Assembly (NCBI GenBank): GCA_902826155.1
Contig: CADEDU010000070.1
Location: forward strand, 1-34,364
DNA from: an uncultured beta proteobacterium
Lineage (GTDB): Bacteria > Pseudomonadota > Gammaproteobacteria > Burkholderiales > SG8-39
Reading direction: 5' to 3'
Length of the DNA stretch: 34,364 nucleotides
Shown: positions 23,080 through 32,442 of the stretch, piece by piece
How positions within the stretch are numbered: the first letter of the stretch is position 1
How the letters are laid out: each line of letters opens with the position of its first letter
The notes under the pieces: generated by a model
What the model was told of the DNA's origin: nothing
The model's input: the letters and a program-made list of their open reading frames with translations, nothing else
The model's database searches: none
Program-made: the position numbers and the translations under genes

Positions 23080-24021
23080 TCAGCTCTCCGCAAAATGGGC
23101 CCGCGGGTTGAATCCGGAGGCCTCCTGCAACTGCTCGTAGAGCGCGCGTTCGCGCTGGGTGAGCGACGCAGGCACCACCACCTGGATCACGCAGTACAGA
23201 TCGCCGTGTCCGCCGCGCGGGCCGGGCAGGCCCTTGCCGGCGATGCGCAGCTTCTGGCCGGCGCGAGCGCCCGCGGGCACCGTCACGCGCACCTTGCCCG
23301 TGAGCGTGGGCACCTCCACCGCCGCGCCGAGTGCGGCCTCCCACGGTGCGAGCGGCAGTTCGATGTACAGGTCGCGCTCGGCCACCCGAAACAACGGATG
23401 CGGATGCAGCGCGATGTTCAGATACAGATCGCCGGCGGGCGCACCGCCCAGACCGCCGCCGCCTTTGCCCGGCACCCGCAGTCGATCACCGTCAGTTGCA
23501 CCTTTCGGAATGCGCACACGCACGCGCCTGGACGCGCGCTCGACCGTGCCATCGGCCCGATACTCCGGCACCACCAGATCGAGTTCGACCTCCGCGCCGC
23601 GCGCGGCGTCTTCGAGCGAGATGTGCGCGGTCGCTTCGAAGTCGCGCCCTGCCGCGAAGAAACTGCTGCGTGCGCCGCGCCGGGCGCTGCGACCGAAGTG
23701 CGCGAACAGATCGCCCAGATCGAGCGCCTCACCGAATTCGAAGTCGCGAAACGCATCACCGTACTCGCGCGACCAGTCTGCACCGGGTTGGAACTCCTCG
23801 CCGCGCGCGTGCCGGCCGAGCCGATCGTAGGCGGCCCGCTTCTCCGGATCCTTCAGCGTCTCGTAGGCCTCACCGACTTCCTTGAAGCGTTCCTCGGCGT
23901 TGTTCTCCTTGGATACGTCAGGATGGTATTTGCGGGCGAGTTTGCGGTACGCCTTCTTGACAACATCGTCGGAGGCGTCGCGCTCCACACCGAGAATCGC
24001 GTAGTAGTCCTTGTATTTCAC
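23080..24021 (-). CDS. cbpA: CbpA-type J-domain co-chaperone
   Basis: This is a 313-residue class II Hsp40. The J domain (1-70) carries H33-P34-D35 and is followed by a Gly/Phe-type stretch that here is richer in charged and Phe residues. Two beta-rich substrate-binding domains contain [14 protein letters not shown] and [10 protein letters not shown]. The zinc finger of DnaJ is absent, consistent with CbpA. It stimulates DnaK and, in E. coli, binds curved DNA in stationary phase. The start is GTG 24019-24021 with no evident ribosome site; the 210-bp upstream gap shows no clear FNR-type box. cbpM follows immediately. Confidence 0.9.
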   Translation of the reverse strand: MKYKDYYAILGVERDASDDVVKKAYRKLARKYHPDVSKENNAEERFKEVGEAYETLKDPEKRAAYDRLGRHARGEEFQPGADWSREYGDAFRDFEFGEALDLGDLFAHFGRSARRGARSSFFAAGRDFEATAHISLEDAARGAEVELDLVVPEYRADGTVERASRRVRVRIPKGATDGDRLRVPGKGGGGLGGAPAGDLYLNIALHPHPLFRVAERDLYIELPLAPWEAALGAAVEVPTLTGKVRVTVPAGARAGQKLRIAGKGLPGPRGGHGDLYCVIQVVVPASLTQRERALYEQLQEASGFNPRAHFAES

Positions 24022-24232
24022 GGGATCGATAACACCGGCGCTTCGAGTTCGAATTTGAGTTCCACGTGCAACGTGAGGCCGAGATCAGCAGAACTCAATA
24101 CCAGGACGGTCGCAAATATCGATCAACGAGGCGTGCGTCCGTTTGAGGATGCACAACAACCGCGCATCCTCTGGTTGCAAGGCAGGGCCGCTATCAAGCC
24201 GACCCTGCCTGTCGAGCCAACTCCGGCTTGCA

Positions 24233-24790
24233 TCAATGACGATGCTCACCGCCACGCGCCATCGGCCCGCCACGGCCATGTCCCCGCCCCGACCCACGAG
24301 AATCGAGTACCTGCCGTTGTTCGGCATTCAGCACCGCGCTCAGTTGCTCGCGTGCCTGCCCGATCTCCTTGGCGGCCTCGCGCTGAAACGCCGCCATCGT
24401 CTCGTGCATCGCGCCGTGCTCCACCGTGCCGTTGTGCATCGCGCTGCGCATCTTGTCGCGCGCCTCGGCTTGCCGACGCGCCACTTCAGCATACTTCTCC
24501 CAGGCGGGCTGCTGTTCCGCGGTGAGCTTGAGCGCGTCTTTCAACGTGTCGAGATTTGCGGCGTTGCCATGCATACCCATGCCGCCACCCATCCGACCCA
24601 TGCCCATGCCTTGCATACCACCGCCTTGCATGTCAGCGCCATGCATGCCCATCTGCATGCCGCCCATGCCATGACCGCCACGATGCTCGTCCGCACCGCC
24701 GTGCGCCCAAGCCGCGGCCGCCACACCTAGCGCACCCGCGAGCGCACCACCAGCCAACCCAACCATCAACCGCTTCCGACTGACTTGCAT
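24233..24790 (-). CDS. Spy/CpxP-like Met- and His-rich periplasmic protein
   Basis: This 185-residue precursor has a signal peptide (R-K-R-L-M-V-G-L-A-G-G-A-L-A-G-A, likely cleaved after A-W-A near residue 29). A region with about a dozen Met and several His residues follows (42-73: G-M-G-G-M-Q-M-G-M-H). A helical domain has two L-T-x-x-Q-like motifs (L-K-L-T-A-E-Q-Q near 87 and L-N-A-E-Q-R-Q near 153). LTxxQ proteins include Spy, CpxP and the metal-binding ZraP and CnrX. The Met/His tract suggests Cu or another soft metal, which is inference. The tail is also His/Gly-rich. ATG at 24788-24790; a perfect TTGAA-N4-TTCAA dyad lies 14 bp upstream. Confidence 0.75.
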   Translation of the reverse strand: MQVSRKRLMVGLAGGALAGALGVAAAAWAHGGADEHRGGHGMGGMQMGMHGADMQGGGMQGMGMGRMGGGMGMHGNAANLDTLKDALKLTAEQQPAWEKYAEVARRQAEARDKMRSAMHNGTVEHGAMHETMAAFQREAAKEIGQAREQLSAVLNAEQRQVLDSRGSGRGHGRGGPMARGGEHRH

Positions 24791-24803
24791 TGCCGACTCC
24801 TAG

Positions 24804-24817
24804 TTGAAGAAGTTCAA
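24804..24817. promoter_or_regulatory. Palindrome upstream of Spy-like gene
   Basis: TTGAA-GAAG-TTCAA, extended by G and C to a 6-bp arm dyad, lies 14 bp before the Spy-like start. Its layout resembles the FNR-type boxes, but the inner base differs and no -10 lies at 31 bp on either side. It may be an operator that blocks initiation, or a leader hairpin that occludes the start. Confidence 0.4.
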
Positions 24818-24955
24818 CGGCGACTGCACCCGCAATCACCTTCCTCCGGATTCGGGGCCGGAACGGACCTTTTCAATCGCAGCGTCGCGCCAAACCGTAA
24901 CCGGATATGTCATCGCATCCGTAGCCGTATCTCTTGAAACACTCTTGCGGTCGCT

Positions 24956-24975
24956 GGGTAGGACGATTCCTACCC
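24956..24975. promoter_or_regulatory. Strong dyad operator, GGGTAGGA-N4-TCCTACCC
   Basis: Two perfect 8-bp arms (24956-24963 and 24968-24975) flank CGAT. The dyad lies in the 261-bp gap between the divergent Spy-like and receiver genes, 77 bp upstream of the receiver start. Its symmetry and size fit a dimeric regulator such as a NarL-type protein. No second full copy was noticed in the window. Confidence 0.5.
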
Positions 24976-25051
24976 CACCTGCGAGTGCTCCCACCGGAGA
25001 TTCAGCGTGCGCCGATAGTGCCCGTGCAGACCACGCATCGATACTGCGAGC

Positions 25052-25450
25052 GTGGATACTCCGCGCTTACGTATAGTCGTCGTCGATGATTCTCAACCCG
25101 TGCGCGAGCGCGTCGTGAAGGCATTGCTCGCCTGCGGACCGGTCGATTGCCTCGATGAGGCCGAGTCGGTGGCCACCGCCATCGCCGCCATCGAGCACCA
25201 TGAGCCCGATGCGCTCGTGCTCGATCTGCATCTGATCGGCGGCACCGGTCTGGACGTACTGCGCGCCATCAAGCCGAGCCGGCCGCACCTGCAAGTTGTC
25301 GTACTCACCAGCTTTGCGAGCGACCAGTACCGCATGGCGTGCGCGCGCGCCGGTGCCAACCACGTGTTCGACAAGCTCACCGAGTTCGATCAACTGGTCG
25401 AGCTGGTAAGACGCCTGGCGGCTCCGGCCGCTGCGCGGTGCCACACCTGA
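25052..25450 (+). CDS. Stand-alone receiver-domain response regulator
   Basis: This is a 132-residue single receiver domain with acidic residues D12-D13, phospho-acceptor D58 in L-V-L-D-L-H-L, the T/S position V-V-L-T-S-F and a Lys in F-D-K. There is no output domain. It may act by protein contact or phosphate shuttling. The start is GTG 25052; GATACT at 25040-25045 ends 6 nt before it, as at the sensor kinase gene, so the message may be leaderless. The Crp/Fnr gene begins 12 bp after its stop, so they are very likely co-transcribed. No kinase gene adjoins it, but the kinase encoded at 19607 is a candidate partner. Confidence 0.85.
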   Translation: MDTPRLRIVVVDDSQPVRERVVKALLACGPVDCLDEAESVATAIAAIEHHEPDALVLDLHLIGGTGLDVLRAIKPSRPHLQVVVLTSFASDQYRMACARAGANHVFDKLTEFDQLVELVRRLAAPAAARCHT

Positions 25451-25462
25451 CAAGAGCCAACG

Positions 25463-26266
25463 ATGACCACCAATCACGGGGTGCTGGTCAATGCAGGAGA
25501 ACTGGCACGGCTGTTGCGGCTCGAGCTGCCGGCGAGCGATGCCACCCTGGAAGCATCGTTCTCGACCCGACGCCTGCGCGAAGGCGAATCGCTGTTTCGC
25601 GTCGGTGACCCGTTCCATACGCTGTACGTGATACGCGCCGGATTCTTCAAGACGGTGCTTGTCGACGCCAACGGACTGGAGCAGGTGCTCGCGTTCCCGA
25701 TGCAGTCCGATCTGATGGGCGCGGACGGGATCGCCTCCGGGAACTACGCCTCCGAAGCGGTCGCGCTTGAAGACAGCGAAGTGGTGGTCGTGCCGTTCAG
25801 TGCCCTCTCGTCGCTCTCACGGCAGAGCCCCGCATTCGAGCGCGCGCTGTTTGCGCTGATCAGCCGCGAACTGGTGCGCGAGCAAGGGATGCTTTACGTG
25901 GTGGGCATCCTCGGCGCCGAAGGGCGCGTGGCTGCGTTCCTCCTCAACACGGCTGAGCGCTTCGGCGCGCTGGGTTACTCGCGCAGTTCGTTCAATCTGC
26001 GCATGACCCGGCAGGAGATCGGCAGCTATCTCGGGCTGAAGCTCGAAACGGTGAGCCGCGCGCTCTCGGCGTTCGATGCGGCCGGCCTGATCAAGGTTCA
26101 CCTCAAGCAGGTCGACATCGTCGATGCGGCCGGATTGCGGCGTTACGTCGACTCGCATCCGGCGAGCAGCGCCAGGGCGGCGGCGGGACCGACGCGCGTC
26201 GAGGCCCCACGCAGAAGTGCGGCCAGCGCGCCGGTGGCACCGCGCAGTCGCACGCGGGAGGTTTAA
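25463..26266 (+). CDS. Crp/Fnr regulator with FNR-type helix, no cysteines
   Basis: This 267-residue regulator has a cNMP-like beta-roll at about 30-125, a dimer helix (A-L-F-A-L-I-S-R-E-L-V-R-E-Q) and a winged HTH at about 155-228. The recognition helix is L-K-L-E195-T-V-S198-R199, the E-x-x-S-R of FNR that reads TTGAT-N4-ATCAA. N-R-M-T-R-Q-E-I-G-S-Y-L-G-L precedes it, very close to FNR. The protein has no cysteine anywhere, so the 4Fe-4S cluster of FNR/Anr is impossible. Dnr-type (heme/NO) or another signal is possible. A C-terminal tail of about 35 Ala/Ser/Arg-rich residues is unusual. ATG 25463 is 12 bp behind the receiver gene. Confidence 0.88.
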   Translation: MTTNHGVLVNAGELARLLRLELPASDATLEASFSTRRLREGESLFRVGDPFHTLYVIRAGFFKTVLVDANGLEQVLAFPMQSDLMGADGIASGNYASEAVALEDSEVVVVPFSALSSLSRQSPAFERALFALISRELVREQGMLYVVGILGAEGRVAAFLLNTAERFGALGYSRSSFNLRMTRQEIGSYLGLKLETVSRALSAFDAAGLIKVHLKQVDIVDAAGLRRYVDSHPASSARAAAGPTRVEAPRRSAASAPVAPRSRTREV

Positions 26267-26274
26267 GCGCGGCC

Positions 26275-26844
26275 GTGCTTCGTGCCCTGAGTTGTGCGCT
26301 CGCCTTAGTAGGACTTGCTGGATGCGCCGATCTGCTGCCGAAAGCCTCCAGCATCGTGCAGGTGGACTGGACCTCGTATCAGGACGCGCGCGACGCCATC
26401 GATCAGATCGTGCCGTACGAAACGCGCCGCGCGGAGCTGACCGCCGCTGGCCTCGACCCGGCAACCAATCCGTCGATCACGATCCTCACCTTCTCAGACC
26501 TCGCGCAGCGTTTCTCCGCCGGGGCGGCAGTACGCGCCGAGGATCTCGACCCCGGCGTGCGTCAGTGTCTGGTCTCGGGCAAACAATGCAGCGGCTACGC
26601 GGTCAACGTGCGCAAGGTGCATCGCGACCGGATCGGCAGCTTCTGGCTCGACTCGCTCAACTTCAAGCGCCAGGTCGAGACCACCGGCTGGTCGTTCATC
26701 GCGCTGATCCTGATGGTGGACGATCTGGTGGTGCACACGCTCTACGGCGGTCAACCGCGAATCCATGAAATCGAGACCACGCGCAACCCACTGGGGCCGT
26801 TGCAGGGATGGGGCGATCGCGTCGTGCCGGCGATCGTGCAGTAG
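26275..26844 (+). CDS. Unrecognised lipoprotein
   Basis: This 189-residue protein has a lipoprotein signal (L-S-C-A-L-A-L-V-G-L-A-G-C with lipobox L14-A15-G16-C17), so it is probably anchored in the outer or inner membrane. The mature part contains two further Cys (C-L-V-S-G-K-Q-C) and a hydrophobic F-I-A-L-I-L-M-V segment. It ends in V-V-H-T-L-Y-G-G-Q-P-R-I-H-E, reminiscent of a small beta-sheet lipoprotein. I do not recognise the family. The start is GTG 26275, 8 bp after the Crp/Fnr stop, so it probably belongs to that operon. Confidence 0.7.
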   Translation: MLRALSCALALVGLAGCADLLPKASSIVQVDWTSYQDARDAIDQIVPYETRRAELTAAGLDPATNPSITILTFSDLAQRFSAGAAVRAEDLDPGVRQCLVSGKQCSGYAVNVRKVHRDRIGSFWLDSLNFKRQVETTGWSFIALILMVDDLVVHTLYGGQPRIHEIETTRNPLGPLQGWGDRVVPAIVQ

Positions 26845-26889
26845 CGGCGCGTAAAGTAAGCCGTTCAATTACTCGACCGGAGCTCCGCG

Positions 26890-27714
26890 ATGCCCGAACT
26901 ATTCGGTCTGGACGCCTACTCGCCCAAGGAAATCGCGGCGCGCGTTTCGAGCGTCGGCGTCACCAAAGCGCGCATGCCGCTCGTGCCGATGACGATGCTC
27001 GGCATCCTTGCGGGCGCGTTCATCGCCCTGGGCGCGCTCTACTTCACGCTGATCACCAGTGATCCGTCGCTTGGCCGTGCACTCTCGCGCTTGCTGGGAG
27101 GACTGGTGTTCGCGATGGGCCTGATCATGGTGGTCGTGGCGGGCGGCGAGTTATTCACCGGCAACAACCTGCTGGTCATGGCGTGGGCCGACCGGCAGAT
27201 CACCACCGGCGAGCTGCTGCGCAACTGGGTCGTGGTGTACGTCGCCAATGCAATCGGCGCGTTCGGAGTCGTGGCGCTGGCCTGGCTGGCCGGCATGGCG
27301 CATTGGAACGACGGCGCGGTCGCTCGTCAGGTGCTGCGGATCGCGGTGGCCAAGAGCCAGCTTCCTTTCAGCGAAGCATTCTTCGCGGGCGTGCTGTGCA
27401 ACGTGCTGGTGTGCATGGCCGTGTGGCTGGCGATGGCGGGCCGCTCGGTGACCGACAAGATCCTGGCGATCCTGCTGCCGATCTCCGCGTTCGTGGCCGC
27501 AGGGTTCGAGCACAGCGTCGCGAACTTCTACTTTCTCGGTCTGGGGCTGGTGATCAACAGCCATGCCGCGATGGCCGCCATCACGCCCGATCCGTCGCTC
27601 ACCTGGTTCGGGCTGGTGACCAACCTGGTGCCCGTCACGCTCGGCAACATCGTCGGCGGCGGCGTGCTGGTGGCATTCGTCTACTACGTGATCTACCGGC
27701 GTGGCGCGCAGTGA
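26890..27714 (+). CDS. Formate/nitrite transporter family channel
   Basis: This is a 274-residue inner-membrane protein of the FocA/NirC family with six hydrophobic segments. Family features include the N-terminal amphipathic P-K-E-I-A, G-G-E-L-F-T-G-N-N in the second repeat half and L-C-N-V-L-V-C-M-A-V-W. The A-A-G-F-E-H-S-V-A-N block holds the central His. These pentameric channels move formate, nitrite or hydrosulfide. ATG 26890 follows GGAGCTCCGCG. It lies 45 bp after the lipoprotein gene and converges with the CDF gene, with a hairpin between them. The substrate cannot be fixed from sequence, but formate or nitrite suits the low-oxygen theme. Confidence 0.9.
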   Translation: MPELFGLDAYSPKEIAARVSSVGVTKARMPLVPMTMLGILAGAFIALGALYFTLITSDPSLGRALSRLLGGLVFAMGLIMVVVAGGELFTGNNLLVMAWADRQITTGELLRNWVVVYVANAIGAFGVVALAWLAGMAHWNDGAVARQVLRIAVAKSQLPFSEAFFAGVLCNVLVCMAVWLAMAGRSVTDKILAILLPISAFVAAGFEHSVANFYFLGLGLVINSHAAMAAITPDPSLTWFGLVTNLVPVTLGNIVGGGVLVAFVYYVIYRRGAQ

Positions 27715-27737
27715 CCTGGTGATTCAACCCACCAGGT
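27714..27737. terminator. Bidirectional hairpin between convergent genes
   Basis: ACCTGGTG (27714-27721) pairs perfectly with CACCAGGT (27730-27737) across an 8-nt loop. The stem starts in the FocA-type stop codon and covers the CDF stop codon. There is no long U-tract on either side, so efficiency is uncertain. Confidence 0.45.
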
Positions 27738-28664
27738 GCTGATCGGCATACGAGCGTGGATCGTCGATCGGCTCCACGTGCACCACGACCGTCGCACGCG
27801 GCCAGCGCTGCATGACCGTCTGCTCGAACTGCTCGGCGATTTCGTGCCCGCGTTCCACGGTCCATTCACCCGGCACCAGCAGATGAACCGAGACGAATCG
27901 GCGCGCCCCGGCCGCACGCGTGCGCAGGGCGTGATAAGCCACGCCTTCGGCGCGCAGTCCATCGAGCAGACCGATGAGCACGGCTCGCTCCTCAGGCGGC
28001 AAGGCGGCGTCCATCAGACCAGCCAACGATCGATTGAGCAGTTGCACGCCGGTGCGCACGATATTTGCCGCGACCAGGATCGCCAGCAACGGATCGAGCC
28101 ACGACCAACCGGTGAGCATCACCGCGGCCACACCGACGACGACAGCGGCGGACGTCCACACATCGCTCATCAGATGGCGCGCATCGGCCTCCAGCGCAAT
28201 CGACTGGTGGCGCAGCCCGGCCTGCAACAGCACGCGCGCGGTCAGCAGATTGAGCAGCGATGCCACCACCGAGACCGCGATGCCGGTCGCGACTTCGGTG
28301 AGCGGCTGCGGATGCAGCATGCGATCGACCGCGGCGATGATGATGCCGATCGCTGCCAGCACGATCAACGCGCCCTCGGCACCACTGGCGAAGTACTCGG
28401 CCTTGTCGTAGCCGAACGGGCGATCTTCGTCGGGTGCGCGGGCGGCGATCGTCAGCGCGACCAGCCCGATCACCCCTCCGGCCAGGTTGATCAGCGACTC
28501 GAGCGCATCAGACAGCAATCCCACCGAACCGGTGAGCCAGTACGCCGCCGACTTGAGTGCGATCGTCGCCAGCGCCGTGGCGATCGACAGCCAGGCGAAC
28601 CGGGTAAGCGAGCGATCGGGTGGCCGATCAAGCGCGCGGTCGGGCGAGCGAATCAGCGCACCCG

Positions 28665-30293
<1,629 letters not shown>

Positions 30294-30342
30294 GGTCAGC
30301 CTCGATTCGCAACCTTGCGTGAATATCGTGGACGTAGCGGGC

Positions 30343-30383
30343 AATGTAGGGGACGCGCTCTCGCCAGTGTTGACAGCGGTCAA
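30343..30383 (-). promoter_or_regulatory. FNR-type box and -10 for groEL
   Basis: The perfect dyad TTGAC-AGCG-GTCAA is at 30370-30383. TACATT on the minus strand at 30343-30348 (4 of 6) is 31 bp away centre to centre. Transcription would start near 30336, about 43 nt before groEL. Confidence 0.7.
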
Positions 30384-30448
30384 ACACCACGGGCCGCTGA
30401 CCCGCACGTCAGACAGACCGACCGACTGTGGCGCAGCCGGCATCGCGC

Positions 30449-30489
30449 TTGACCCGCATCAATCTGACCGTCGCGGATTGGCCGAGGAT
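30449..30489 (+). promoter_or_regulatory. FNR-type box upstream of flavodoxin gene
   Basis: TTGAC-CCGC-ATCAA at 30449-30462 is one base from the FNR consensus. The hexamer at the 31-bp position, GAGGAT (30484-30489), is a poor -10 with 3 matches. The box is convincing, but the start site is not. Confidence 0.5.
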
Positions 30490-30571
30490 CTGCGCCATTG
30501 AAATTCGCACCAGCAAAACCTACGCCACTGCAGCAGGCGTCGAAGCAGACGTCCGCTCGCGAATCGATACG

Positions 30572-31111
30572 ATGAAGAAAGCGCTGATCGCGTTCTACTC
30601 ACGGACCGGCCGCACGCGTCAGGTGGCGCACGCGATCAGTCGTCGTTGCGACGCGCACCTCGAAGACATTCAACTCGCGCACGAACCCAACGGCTGGCGC
30701 GGCTATCTGTATTCGGCGTTGAGCGCGATCCGCCAACGCACGCCGGCACTGGGTCCGCTCGAACACGCGGTGGGCGACTACGATCTGGTCATCGTCGGTA
30801 CGCCAATCTGGGCCTTCCACGTGTGCAGCCCGGTGCGCAGCTATCTGGTCCGGGTGCACGACTCGCTGCGCGACATCGCCAACGTTGCGTTCTTCTGCAC
30901 CATGGGTGGCGCTGGAGCCGAGCGTGTGTTCGGCGAGTTGCGCACGCTTACCGGGCACACGCCGATCGCCACGCTGGCGCTGAACGAACGCGAGGTCGAT
31001 GCCAATCAGTACTCGGCCAGAGTTGCACAGTTCGCCGAGCAACTGGCCGGGCGCGGCAGCCCGTCGCTCACGCCTGCGCAACGTCACGCGATCTTGCGAA
31101 CTATCAAATGA
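30572..31111 (+). CDS. Flavodoxin-like FMN protein
   Basis: This 179-residue protein has a flavodoxin fold. The FMN phosphate loop is Y-S-R-T-G-R-T-R-Q-V-A near residue 9, and further isoalloxazine-contact loops are G-T-P-I-W-A-F near 76 and T-M-G-G-A-G near 109. It resembles the stand-alone flavodoxin/NAD(P)H:quinone oxidoreductase-like proteins rather than short electron-carrier flavodoxins. ATG 30572 is used; an in-frame extension to 30428 covers the regulator box and is rejected. It is divergent from groEL, and its 3' end overlaps the FNR-type box of the next usp gene. It probably handles redox chemistry at low oxygen; the partner is unknown. Confidence 0.8.
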   Translation: MKKALIAFYSRTGRTRQVAHAISRRCDAHLEDIQLAHEPNGWRGYLYSALSAIRQRTPALGPLEHAVGDYDLVIVGTPIWAFHVCSPVRSYLVRVHDSLRDIANVAFFCTMGGAGAERVFGELRTLTGHTPIATLALNEREVDANQYSARVAQFAEQLAGRGSPSLTPAQRHAILRTIK

Positions 31112-31134
31112 CCAGGACGACGCGTCCGTAAGCT
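31094..31134 (+). promoter_or_regulatory. FNR-type box and -10 for third usp gene
   Basis: TTGCG-AACT-ATCAA is at 31094-31107 and TAAGCT at 31129-31134, 31 bp apart. The box lies in the last codons of the flavodoxin gene. The predicted start is near 31141, leaving about 48 nt of leader. Confidence 0.7.
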
Positions 31135-31188
31135 GAGTTGGGCAGTCCACGACGGGCAGCCCAACAACGGATCAAGCGGAGGCGCTGG

Positions 31189-31635
31189 ATGTACAAGAGC
31201 ATTCTCGTTGCGACCGACGGATCGAAGCTTTCCAACAAGGCGATCAAGGCGGCGGTGGATATGGCGAAATCAGTCGGCGCCAGGATCGTCGGGTTCTACG
31301 CCAAGCCGGAATATCCGGGATCGGTCTATGCCGAAGGGGCCAGCCTTTCCACGTACGGCTCGCGCAGCAAATTCAACAAGGAGCAGGACGACCAGGCGAA
31401 TTCCGTTCTGCAGGGCGTGGTCGATGCAGCCAACAAGGCGGGCGTGGCGGTCGAGACCGTGTCGGTCAACGACAACGTTCCGTTCGAAGCGATCATCAGC
31501 GCGGCCAACAAGCGCAAGTGCGATCTGATCGTCATGGCTTCGCACGGACGGCGCGGCATCTCCGGGCTGCTGCTCGGCAGCGAGACACAGAAGGTGCTGA
31601 CGCACTCCAAGTTGCCGGTGCTGGTCGTGCGCTGA
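31189..31635 (+). CDS. Universal stress protein, UspA family
   Basis: This 148-residue Usp protein starts [12 protein letters not shown]. Its nucleotide loop is [18 protein letters not shown], with Ala replacing the first Gly of G-x2-G-x9-G-S. It is a close paralogue of the Usp protein at 19041-19484, and the two also share the -10 hexamer TAAGCT and the TTGCG-N4-ATCAA box, so the promoters were probably duplicated with the genes. ATG 31189 has GGAGG at 31178-31182. An ABC transporter gene follows after 56 bp without a clear terminator. Confidence 0.92.
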   Translation: MYKSILVATDGSKLSNKAIKAAVDMAKSVGARIVGFYAKPEYPGSVYAEGASLSTYGSRSKFNKEQDDQANSVLQGVVDAANKAGVAVETVSVNDNVPFEAIISAANKRKCDLIVMASHGRRGISGLLLGSETQKVLTHSKLPVLVVR

Positions 31636-31691
31636 ACGCGCACTCCCTCGGACAGGCAACGCAGGCGCGCCCGTGCGCGGCGGTTCAGGCC

Positions 31692-32426
31692 ATGAACGCC
31701 GATGACCCGCCTCGCGTCGATGCTTCGCCCGTGTTCAGCGTACGCGGGCTCAGCAAGGTCTATCGCCTTGGCGAAGTGGAAGTGCGCGCGCTCGACGGCG
31801 TCGATCTCGATCTCTACGCGGGCGAGTTCGTCGTGTTGCTGGGAGCCTCGGGCAGCGGCAAATCGACGCTGGTGAACATTCTCGGCGGGCTCGACACACC
31901 GAGTGCCGGCACGGTGCAGTACCGGGATCACGATCTCACCGGCGCCGACGACGAGGCCCTCACCGCGTTCCGTCGCGAGCACGTGGGCTTCGTATTCCAG
32001 TTCTACAACCTGATCCCGAGTCTCACCGCGCTGGAGAACGTCGCGCTCGTAACAGAGATCGCCGACGATCCGCTCGAACCCGAGGAGGCGCTGCGTCTGG
32101 TCGGTCTGCACGATCGCATGCACCACTTTCCATCGCAGCTCTCCGGCGGCGAGCAGCAGCGCATTGCGATTGCGCGGGCCATCGCCAAGCAGCCCGACGT
32201 GCTCCTGTGCGACGAACCGACCGGTGCGCTGGATTTCGCCACCGGCAAGGTCGTGCTCGAGGTGCTCGACGCGGTGAACCGCACGCTCGGCACCACCACG
32301 ATCGTGATCACGCACAACGCGGCGATCGCCCGAATGGCTCATCGCGTCGTGCGCATCTCCAGCGGCCGCATCAGCAGCATCGAGCGCAACGCCGAGCGCG
32401 CGGCGCCGGGCGATCTCGAATGGTGA
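31692..32426 (+). CDS. ABC transporter ATPase, LolD/MacB type
   Basis: This 244-residue ATPase has Walker [11 protein letters not shown]-loop [12 protein letters not shown], signature L-S-G-G-E-Q-Q-R and Walker [13 protein letters not shown]. The H-loop is V-I-T-H-N. The [15 protein letters not shown] stretch is typical of LolD/MacB/FtsE-like (type VII) ABC systems, which extrude or mechanically transduce rather than import. ATG 31692 is chosen because the domain starts right after it. The permease gene follows 16 bp later. Confidence 0.92.
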   Translation: MNADDPPRVDASPVFSVRGLSKVYRLGEVEVRALDGVDLDLYAGEFVVLLGASGSGKSTLVNILGGLDTPSAGTVQYRDHDLTGADDEALTAFRREHVGFVFQFYNLIPSLTALENVALVTEIADDPLEPEEALRLVGLHDRMHHFPSQLSGGEQQRIAIARAIAKQPDVLLCDEPTGALDFATGKVVLEVLDAVNRTLGTTTIVITHNAAIARMAHRVVRISSGRISSIERNAERAAPGDLEW

Positions 32427-32442
32427 GATCCGCGGTGAACGC

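Noticed and set aside
24113..24126. TTGAT half-site upstream of cbpA
   Set aside because: The second half reads ATTTG instead of ATCAA, so there is no dyad.
22837..24525. 562-codon plus-strand frame across cbpM, cbpA and the Spy-like gene
   Set aside because: It crosses three convincing minus-strand genes and shows no domain.
24804..24817. TTGAA-N4-TTCAA as a tenth FNR-type activator site
   Set aside because: No -10 hexamer lies 31 bp away on either strand, and the inner base pair differs; kept only as a possible operator.
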